Assembly (NCBI GenBank): GCA_947501445.1
Contig: CANMVS010000022.1
Location: 1-64,000 of the forward strand
DNA: 64,000 nt
Origin: an uncultured Rhizobiaceae group bacterium
GTDB taxonomy: Bacteria > Pseudomonadota > Alphaproteobacteria > Rhizobiales > Rhizobiaceae
Reading direction: 5' to 3'
Made by a program: the position numbers and the translations under genes. A model generated the notes under the pieces. It searched no databases. It was given only the letters and a program-made list of their open reading frames with translations, and had not been told where the DNA came from. Shown one piece after another: positions 56,869 to 64,000 of this stretch. Within the stretch, counting starts at the first letter, position 1, and each line of letters opens with the position of its first letter.

Positions 56869-57756
56869 ATGCCTTCACTTAAGGATCTGAGAAACCGGAT
56901 CGCCTCTGTTAAGGCGACGCAGAAAATAACCAAGGCGATGCAAATGGTCGCCGCGGCTAAACTGCGTCGTGCGCAGGAGGCGGCCGAGGCAGCTCGGCCA
57001 TACTCCCAGCGAATGGGTGCGGTACTGGCAAATATTGCCGGTGCGGTAACCGGTGGAGACGATACGCCACGTTTGATGGCCGGCACCGGCAGCGATCAGA
57101 CGCACCTTTTGGTCGTCTGTACTGCCGAGCGTGGTCTGTGTGGTGGTTTCAACTCACAGATTGCCCGGCTTGCGCGCGAGAGAACCAGAGCTTTGCTTGA
57201 TGATGGCAAGGATGTAAAAATCCTCTGCGTTGGCAAAAAAGGCTATGATATCTTGCGCCGGGAATTTGACACGCACATCATTGACCGGGTTGACCTGCGC
57301 GAAGTCAAGCGGGTCGGTTTTGTCAATGCTGATGCCATCGCAAAGCAGGTCATCGGTCTATTTGATGAGGGCGCATTTGACGTATGCACCCTGTTCTATT
57401 CGGAATTCAAATCGGTTATCAGCCAGATTCCCACTGCCCTGCAGATCATACCCGCAAGTGCACCGGCAATCGAGACGGAAGCCGGTGGTGAAGCCGATAT
57501 GGCGGTTTATGACTATGAGCCGGATGCAGCATCCATTCTGGGTGATTTGATACCGCGTAACATAGCCGTCCAGATTTTCCGCGCATTGCTGGAAAACAGT
57601 GCCTCTGAACAGGGCGCTCGCATGAGTGCCATGGACAGTGCGACACGTAATGCTGGTGAAATGATCGACAAATTGACGCTGAGCTACAACCGCCAGCGTC
57701 AGGCGCAGATCACCAAGGAACTGATTGAAATTATTTCGGGCGCGGAAGCGCTGTAA
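56869..57756 (+). CDS. atpG: ATP synthase F1 gamma subunit
   Basis: The 295-residue central rotor subunit has the N-terminal coiled-coil start [20 protein letters not shown], then [16 protein letters not shown], the central [17 protein letters not shown] and the C-terminal helix [20 protein letters not shown]. atpD follows after 25 bp. Confidence 0.98.
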   Translation: MPSLKDLRNRIASVKATQKITKAMQMVAAAKLRRAQEAAEAARPYSQRMGAVLANIAGAVTGGDDTPRLMAGTGSDQTHLLVVCTAERGLCGGFNSQIARLARERTRALLDDGKDVKILCVGKKGYDILRREFDTHIIDRVDLREVKRVGFVNADAIAKQVIGLFDEGAFDVCTLFYSEFKSVISQIPTALQIIPASAPAIETEAGGEADMAVYDYEPDAASILGDLIPRNIAVQIFRALLENSASEQGARMSAMDSATRNAGEMIDKLTLSYNRQRQAQITKELIEIISGAEAL

Positions 57757-57778
57757 GGCTCTGAAAGAGGGTATTTAA

Positions 57779-59308
<1,530 letters not shown>

Positions 59309-59377
59309 TTTACTTTTGAGGCAGGCGGCCTGCTACAGGTCGCCTGTTGTCTCGAACTGAATGGTAAAGTGACCTAA

Positions 59378-59776
59378 ATGGCTGAGAATTTTACATTTGA
59401 GCTCGTTTCTCCAGAGCGCCTGCTTCTTTCTGAAGCGGCTAGTGAAGTCATTCTGCCGGGAACCGACGGTGAAATGACTGTCATGCCCAGCCATGCGCCT
59501 GTCATGACAACAATCAAACCCGGCATTGTTCAGGTCAAGTCAGCCGAAGGCAAGACGGATCGCTATGTTGTCTTTGGTGGTTTTGCTGATATCCTGCCTG
59601 AAGGGTGTACCTTGCTGGCTGAATCGGCGGTGCATGTTGATGACATAGATCATGACGATCTTGCCAAACGTATTCAGGATGCGCGCGAAGACCTTGCAGA
59701 TGCCAAGAGTGATGCGGACAAGACCCGAATTTCGCAACATCTGGATCATCTGACAACATTGCAGAATGCGTTCTGA
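59378..59776 (+). CDS. atpC: ATP synthase F1 epsilon subunit
   Basis: The 132-residue rotor and regulatory subunit has an N-terminal beta-sandwich: FTFELVSPERLLLSEAASEV, LPGTDGEMTVMPSHAPVMT and RYVVFGGFADI. A C-terminal helical hairpin is shorter than in E. coli. In alphaproteobacteria the epsilon subunit is a weak inhibitor and the separate zeta protein often takes that role. It is the last gene of the operon and is followed by a terminator. Confidence 0.96.
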   Translation: MAENFTFELVSPERLLLSEAASEVILPGTDGEMTVMPSHAPVMTTIKPGIVQVKSAEGKTDRYVVFGGFADILPEGCTLLAESAVHVDDIDHDDLAKRIQDAREDLADAKSDADKTRISQHLDHLTTLQNAF

Positions 59777-59801
59777 AAGTAGCAATAGTGCAATTGTTTT
59801 T

Positions 59802-59827
59802 AAAAGCGGGCCCAGGTCCGCTTTTTT
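59802..59827 (+). terminator. Intrinsic terminator after atpC
   Basis: AAAAGCGG (59802-59809) pairs with CCGCTTTT (59818-59825), extended by G-T and C-G pairs, and runs into TTTTTT. It lies 26 bp after the atpC stop. Confidence 0.85.
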
Positions 59828-59857
59828 GTTGTTTGTCGCAACCTCTTGCCAGATCCG

Positions 59858-60562
59858 TTACGTTTTTGGCGCCGCGATAGCACGGTCTACGGCCGCCGTC
59901 GCATGCAGGCCAGTCGTATCATAAATCGGCAGGGTGCTGTTGGTGGTATCAACCACCATGGTGATTTCAGTGCAGCCCAATATGACGCTGTCACAGTCGC
60001 GTTCGCGCAGCGCTGAAATGCAGGCAGCAAATCTGTTTCTTGCCTGTTGGGTAACGGTTCCGACGCATAATTCTTCGTAGATAATGCGATGGATATCGAG
60101 CCTGTCGGGTTCCTCTGGAACAACAACTTCCACATCAAACAGTGTTTCAAGCCGCTGACGATAGAATTTTTCCTCCATGGTAAATCGCGTACCCAGCAAT
60201 CCCACCTTGTTTCTGCGGTCCGAAATCAACGCGTGTCCCGTTGGATCAACAATATGCAGCACTGGCAGGCCGCAGGTCTCTTCGAGCGCGTCGGCGACCT
60301 TATGCATTGTATTGGTTGCGATGATGATGAAATCGGCGCCACCGTTCCGCAGGCCAACTGCAGCGGTGCTCAGTTGATCCGACAATTGCTGCCAGTCCCC
60401 CTCATGCTGCAGTTTTTCAATCCCCTGGAAATCGACGGAATGCAATAAAACCCTGGCTGAATGAAGACCGCCAAGACGTTCAGCCACCGCTTCATTCATC
60501 AGACGGTAGTAAAGCGCGCTGGATTGCCAGCTCATGCCACCAAGCATGCCAATGAGCTGCAT
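59858..60562 (-). CDS. Aspartate/glutamate racemase-family protein (YgeA-like)
   Basis: The 234-residue PLP-independent racemase-fold protein starts IGMLGGMSWQSSALYYRLMN. The catalytic pair is Thr83 (in IATNTMHKVA) and Cys197 (in ILGCTEITMV). This Thr/Cys pair at the same positions is known from E. coli YgeA, a broad amino-acid racemase, so the missing first cysteine is a subgroup feature, not decay. The probable role is racemisation of a free amino acid. The gene lies directly after rppH, whose stop shares one base with this start region. Confidence 0.87.
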   Translation of the reverse strand: MQLIGMLGGMSWQSSALYYRLMNEAVAERLGGLHSARVLLHSVDFQGIEKLQHEGDWQQLSDQLSTAAVGLRNGGADFIIIATNTMHKVADALEETCGLPVLHIVDPTGHALISDRRNKVGLLGTRFTMEEKFYRQRLETLFDVEVVVPEEPDRLDIHRIIYEELCVGTVTQQARNRFAACISALRERDCDSVILGCTEITMVVDTTNSTLPIYDTTGLHATAAVDRAIAAPKT

Positions 60563-61086
60563 CAGCTTTCATCCGCAAGATGTGAAAATTCGGCTACCAC
60601 AGCCTCATATACGTGGCGCTTGAAGGGCACAATGAGATCGGGCAGGGCGTGCAATGGCAACCATTTCCACTGATCGAATTCAGCCTCATGACCACCGGGC
60701 GGCGGGTTGATGGCGATCTCACGTTCATCACCCTCAAATCTAAAGGCAAACCAACGCTGGGTCTGGCCGCGGTACTTCCCTTTAAGGGCTATGCCCATGA
60801 GATCCGGCGGCAGATCGTAGTTTATCCAATCGGATGCTTCTGCGAGCAGAGAAACACTATGGATGCCGGTTTCTTCCATCAATTCACGCCTGGCGGCTGT
60901 CAACGGGTCTTCGCCCTTGTCGATGCCGCCCTGTGGCAATTGCCAATGTTCCTGCGTGTTGGACAGTTCGCCCTTTTCAATGACGATGCGACGTCCGGTC
61001 CAAACCAGACCTTGATGATTAAGAACGACCAAACCCACGCAGGGACGGTAAGGCAGATCATCCGGCGAAACATCGATTTGTGACAT
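60562..61086 (-). CDS. rppH: RNA pyrophosphohydrolase RppH
   Basis: The 174-residue Nudix hydrolase removes pyrophosphate from mRNA 5' ends and thereby starts decay. The Nudix box is [20 protein letters not shown] at 53-72, continuing TGI. The family start [13 protein letters not shown] and HWQLPQGG are present, and the C-terminal part has [20 protein letters not shown]. It starts 3 bp after the stop of the polysaccharide deacetylase-like gene, in the order ctpA - deacetylase-like - rppH typical of Hyphomicrobiales. Confidence 0.95.
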   Translation of the reverse strand: MSQIDVSPDDLPYRPCVGLVVLNHQGLVWTGRRIVIEKGELSNTQEHWQLPQGGIDKGEDPLTAARRELMEETGIHSVSLLAEASDWINYDLPPDLMGIALKGKYRGQTQRWFAFRFEGDEREIAINPPPGGHEAEFDQWKWLPLHALPDLIVPFKRHVYEAVVAEFSHLADES

Positions 61087-61089
61087 GGC

Positions 61090-62310
61090 TCAGAATTTCT
61101 CCGGATCTTCAACAAGTGCAGATATTGCAACTATTTCGATGCCCCGCGCCTTGGCTTCATTGGCCCATGCTGCCACGGCATCAACACTCGTTGCAAACGC
61201 AGAAGCGGTGGCAATGGCAGAGCCGTTGCGACGGGCAATGCGTTCCGCCTCATCGAGTTTCTTCATAATTTCACCCCGATTGACCTGACTGTCGACGACG
61301 ATGTCGGCTGCTGCAAAGGGGACACCCACCGCAGAGGCAAGCGGCTGTGTAAGGTTCTGGGCGGATGTGCCATCATCAAGAAACAGCAGGCCCCGCTTGG
61401 CCAGATCACGCATGACGGGTTCAGTTGCATCGGCGTTGGCCAGGAAACGTCCGCCCATGAAATTCATGATGCCGGTATAGTTGGTAATGCGTGCCATTGC
61501 CCAATGCAGATCGGAAAGATTCTGCTTGGTACCGTCCTCAATGATAAGCGTATGGGGTCCCGGGTCGTTGCGCGGATAGTCAAAGGGTTCAAAGGGAACC
61601 TGCAAAATGATCTCGTGGCCGTTGCGTCGTGCCTCTTGAAGCCAGCGCTGAAGACTGTTGCCACTTGCGGCAAAAGCAAGGGTGATTTCTTCCGGAAGCG
61701 TGTCGATGGCATATTGGGTTCCGGTCTGACTGAGTCCAAGGCCACCCACTACAATGGCAATGCGGGTGCCACGTGCGCCGGACCAGGGCCGCGCATAGGC
61801 ATCAAGGGCGCGGGTGCCGTCCTCTCCGCGTATCGGCAGCCGGCCGAAATCAGAGTTTTCGAGCAACTCGGGTACAGGCAGATGCGCCATGCGCGCATCC
61901 TGCCCAACGCTGCCGACACCGGACAATACCAAAGGTCCATCTGTATCACGCTCACGTGGGGAGACGGTGGTGACAATCTCACCCTCGCGCGTCAGTGTTG
62001 TGGAAATATCGGCACCGGAATTACCTGAAAGTGACTTGTTGCGGCTGCTGGCTGAACCCTGGTCATCGTCAGTTGATGACGCAGGTGCTGCTGTCGGTGC
62101 GGCTGGTTCTATCTGTGCAAGAACCGGATTTTTGGTTGGAATGATGTGCTGACGCAGCGCGTCATTTTGCAGAGCTATAAAACCGGCCGCAGCAAGGATG
62201 ACGCATGATGCCAGTATGATCCACCGGCCTGGCGATAAAAAACGACCAGTCGGCGCGCGTTTTTTGCGGTTCTGACCAAGCGGTTTATCGAGTTCGGAAC
62301 CTGTTTCCAC
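61090..62310 (-). CDS. Divergent polysaccharide deacetylase family protein
   Basis: The 406-residue protein has a short basic cytoplasmic N-terminus and a single TM anchor near 30-50 (WIILASCVILAAAGFIAL). A low-complexity periplasmic linker follows, then the NodB-like barrel known as the divergent polysaccharide deacetylase (DUF610/COG2861) domain. Visible blocks are IAIVVGGLGLSQTGTQYAID, HEIILQVPFEPFDYP, TGIMNFMGGRF and FLDDGTSAQN. The usual NodB metal His pair is not evident, hence the family name. It is probably a cell-envelope protein linked to the neighbouring CtpA and EnvC. Confidence 0.88.
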   Translation of the reverse strand: METGSELDKPLGQNRKKRAPTGRFLSPGRWIILASCVILAAAGFIALQNDALRQHIIPTKNPVLAQIEPAAPTAAPASSTDDDQGSASSRNKSLSGNSGADISTTLTREGEIVTTVSPRERDTDGPLVLSGVGSVGQDARMAHLPVPELLENSDFGRLPIRGEDGTRALDAYARPWSGARGTRIAIVVGGLGLSQTGTQYAIDTLPEEITLAFAASGNSLQRWLQEARRNGHEIILQVPFEPFDYPRNDPGPHTLIIEDGTKQNLSDLHWAMARITNYTGIMNFMGGRFLANADATEPVMRDLAKRGLLFLDDGTSAQNLTQPLASAVGVPFAAADIVVDSQVNRGEIMKKLDEAERIARRNGSAIATASAFATSVDAVAAWANEAKARGIEIVAISALVEDPEKF

Positions 62311-62330
62311 AGTCAGCGCCAGTTTCGGCT

Positions 62331-62431
62331 GGACCGTTTCACGTTTTGTCAGAAACGGGATAACGGTGTCGGCCTTTGATTTTGTTGATGCATTCAGGTT
62401 TTGCCGTACCCGTCAAAACCTGAATTGCTCT
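62331..62431 (+). repeat. Dispersed hairpin element, copy 8
   Basis: This full-length plus copy is nearly identical to copy 1. H1 is perfect. H2 is GATA/TGTC, paired through a T-G wobble. H3 is CAGGTTTTG/CAAAACCTG, where the loop has changed from ATTC to TACC while both stem arms are unchanged. It lies between the ctpA stop and the deacetylase-like gene. Confidence 0.85.
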
Positions 62432-62539
62432 CGTTTAATCTGCTACCGGAGTGCGTGAGCTCCCAGTTCGGTGACGGGGCCATCCCGGTTTACCAGGTGG
62501 CCCCATACCCTATTCGGTTTTGCGGTCGACCTTGTCAAC

Positions 62540-63871
62540 CTATTTGTCGGTTTTTGCCGCCTGATCCGCATTGGGTGGAAAGGCAGGATCGGTCTTTTCG
62601 CCGCGAAGCAGCTCCAGTGCATAGCCCAACTGCTCATCATCTTCAGCTTCTGGCGGCACATAGGCGATGGAACCTGAACCTTCGTCAGTTTCGTCCTGAC
62701 CCTGAATATGTCCACGCAATTCCGACTCTCCGGTTTCGCGCACGCGTCCCTTCAGTTCTTCGGGAAGCGGCTGCTGAACGATGATGTCAGGTTTGATGCC
62801 GGTGCCCTGGATCGATTTGCCGGACGGGGTGTAGTAGAGCGCAGTCGTCAAGCGCAACGCACCATGATCACCCAGCGGTATGATGGTCTGAACCGACCCC
62901 TTGCCGAATGATCGTGTACCAATAACGGTTGCGCGTTTGTGATCCTGCAGTGCACCGGCCACAATCTCTGATGCGCTGGCAGAACCGCCATTGACAAGCA
63001 CGATAACCGGTTTGCCGTCCGTCAGATCACCAGGCCTTGAATTGTAGCGCCGTGTCTCTTCCGCATTGCGCCCACGGGTCGATACGATTTCGCCGCGATC
63101 CAGGAAGGCATCGGATACATTGATCGCCTGATCAAGCAGACCACCCGGGTTCAGCCTCAGATCGAGAACGTAACCTTTAAGTTTATCCGCAGGCACCTCC
63201 TCGTTGATCTTCTTAATTGCTGCATCAAGATCGTTGTAGGTTTTCTCTGTAAATGAGATTACGCGGATATAGCCGACATCGTCTTCAACTCTAAATTTGA
63301 CGGCTTTGACCTTGATGATCGCGCGGGTAATTTCAATTTCGATCGGTGCATCGGCGCCTTCACGCAGGACAGTCAGATTGATGGAGGATCCGACCGGACC
63401 ACGCATCTTGTCAACAGCCTGTGAAAGGTTCAGGCCCCGTACGGCCTCACCGTTGATTTCCGAGATCAGGTCACCAGCAAGTACACCGGCCTTTGATGCG
63501 GGTGTATCGTCGATGGGGGTGATGACTTTTACAAGTTCACTGTCCCGATCCAGGGTGACTTCAATGCCAAGCCCGCCAAATTCACCGCGGGTCTGGGAAC
63601 GCATGTCATTGGCGTCGTCAGCATTGAGGTAACTGGAATGCGGATCCAGCGACGTCAGCATGCCGTTGATGGCATTTTCGACCAGATCTTTTTCTTCCGG
63701 TGGGGTGACATATTGCGCACGAACACGCTCGAAAACATCACCGAAAATCGTTAACTGCTTGTAGGTTTCCGAATTTGCGGCAACGGCACTTGTGCCGGCA
63801 TATTGCAGAGCGCTGACAGATACACCACCTATCAGAACACCTGCAGCGATGAGAGACACTTTACGAATCAT
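62540..63871 (-). CDS. ctpA: Carboxyl-terminal processing protease CtpA (S41 family)
   Basis: About 443 residues. A signal peptide (VSLIAAGVLIGGVSVSALQYA) is followed by a PDZ domain (GGLGIEVTLD...VLAGDLISEINGEAV). The S41 catalytic domain has the nucleophile Ser in NGGSASASEIVAGAL and the general-base Lys in TRSFGKGSVQTIIPL. The C-terminal tail is Glu/Asp-rich. It acts in the periplasm on envelope proteins. ATG 63871 was chosen because GGAAGGG precedes it, although the frame is open further upstream. Its start overlaps the end of the upstream envC-like gene by 11 bp. Confidence 0.95.
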   Translation of the reverse strand: MIRKVSLIAAGVLIGGVSVSALQYAGTSAVAANSETYKQLTIFGDVFERVRAQYVTPPEEKDLVENAINGMLTSLDPHSSYLNADDANDMRSQTRGEFGGLGIEVTLDRDSELVKVITPIDDTPASKAGVLAGDLISEINGEAVRGLNLSQAVDKMRGPVGSSINLTVLREGADAPIEIEITRAIIKVKAVKFRVEDDVGYIRVISFTEKTYNDLDAAIKKINEEVPADKLKGYVLDLRLNPGGLLDQAINVSDAFLDRGEIVSTRGRNAEETRRYNSRPGDLTDGKPVIVLVNGGSASASEIVAGALQDHKRATVIGTRSFGKGSVQTIIPLGDHGALRLTTALYYTPSGKSIQGTGIKPDIIVQQPLPEELKGRVRETGESELRGHIQGQDETDEGSGSIAYVPPEAEDDEQLGYALELLRGEKTDPAFPPNADQAAKTDK

Positions 63872-64000
63872 TGCGTACCCTTCCAGAAGCACTTTTGACC
63901 CACCACGGGGCCGGATCAACGGGTTTACCATTCTTTCTAAATTCAATGTAGAGCGTTGGCTCCGATGAGGCCAGAGCCAATGCTGTTGCCGATGCAAGCT
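63861..64000 (-). CDS. 3' end of an EnvC-like murein hydrolase activator (M23 family), partial
   Basis: This is the last 45 codons of a gene entering from the right edge. The residues EPTLYIEFRKNGKPVDP followed by APWW are the characteristic C-terminal end of LytM/M23 EnvC-type proteins, which activate septal amidases. It ends at TAA 63861-63863 inside the ctpA reading region, an 11-bp overlap in another frame. The envC-ctpA-deacetylase-rppH order supports the call. Too little is present to judge catalytic residues. Confidence 0.8.
   Translation of the reverse strand, partial: LASATALALASSEPTLYIEFRKNGKPVDPAPWWVKSASGRVRNDS

Noticed and set aside
59858-60562. Inactivated racemase because the first catalytic Cys is Thr
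   Set aside because: Thr83 paired with Cys197 is the known arrangement of the YgeA subgroup, so the residue is probably functional.

Overview
The window reads as chromosomal DNA of an alphaproteobacterium, most likely of the order Hyphomicrobiales (Rhizobiales). This rests on gene order and gene types: an ffh / chorismate mutase / rpsP / rimM / trmD / rplS block, an sdhCDAB block close to zapE and a mdh-sucCDAB-lpd operon, an F1 ATP synthase operon next to priA, the rppH / divergent polysaccharide deacetylase / ctpA / envC series, an Omp19-type lipoprotein, and Lys/Ala-rich or Ala/Glu-rich tails on AtpD, S16 and L19. No rRNA, tRNA, CRISPR array, prophage or insertion sequence was recognised.

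Layout. 0-5.3 kb: small accessory enzymes (GFA-type zinc protein, nucleoside deaminase, DUF1330) and a MocR-type regulator divergent from a GNAT / glutamine amidotransferase / GNAT operon. 5.6-10.3 kb: translation and secretion housekeeping. 10.6-14 kb: a polar amino-acid ABC importer without an adjacent ATPase, then leuC. 14-17.7 kb: a membrane diguanylate cyclase, a cupin, a DUF2867 protein, a small secreted protein and a GNAT. 17.9-35.4 kb: the TCA block sdhCDAB, msrA, a YHYH protein, an Omp19-like inhibitor, zapE, then mdh-sucC-sucD-sucA-sucB-(unknown secreted protein)-lpd. 35.4-42.7 kb: a minus-strand, AT-richer alpha-glucan locus made of a GT5 glycogen-synthase-like enzyme, an unrecognised polytopic membrane protein, an exported GH13 amylase-like enzyme and a LamB porin. 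Nearly every junction in it is a stop/start overlap. 43-54 kb: TraB/GumN protein, XerC, acyltransferase, a 357-bp tandem duplication, an AAA ATPase, a transaldolase-family aldolase, PriA, and a BCCT transporter with a divergent BetI-like repressor. 54.7-59.8 kb: atpHAGDC. 59.8-64 kb: an Asp/Glu racemase-family protein, rppH, the polysaccharide deacetylase-like protein, ctpA and the 3' end of envC.

Three items are the most promising as undescribed biology. (1) The coupled alpha-glucan operon, with its unknown membrane protein and tiny in-between ORFs. (2) A family of about 100-bp intergenic elements, eight copies in 64 kb on both strands, each able to form up to three hairpins whose stems keep pairing through wobble changes. 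(3) A 256-nt hairpin-rich leader between sucD and sucA, in which two distant hairpins share the same arm sequences and could pair in alternative ways. All functional assignments come from reading motifs and family resemblance by eye. No database search was run.
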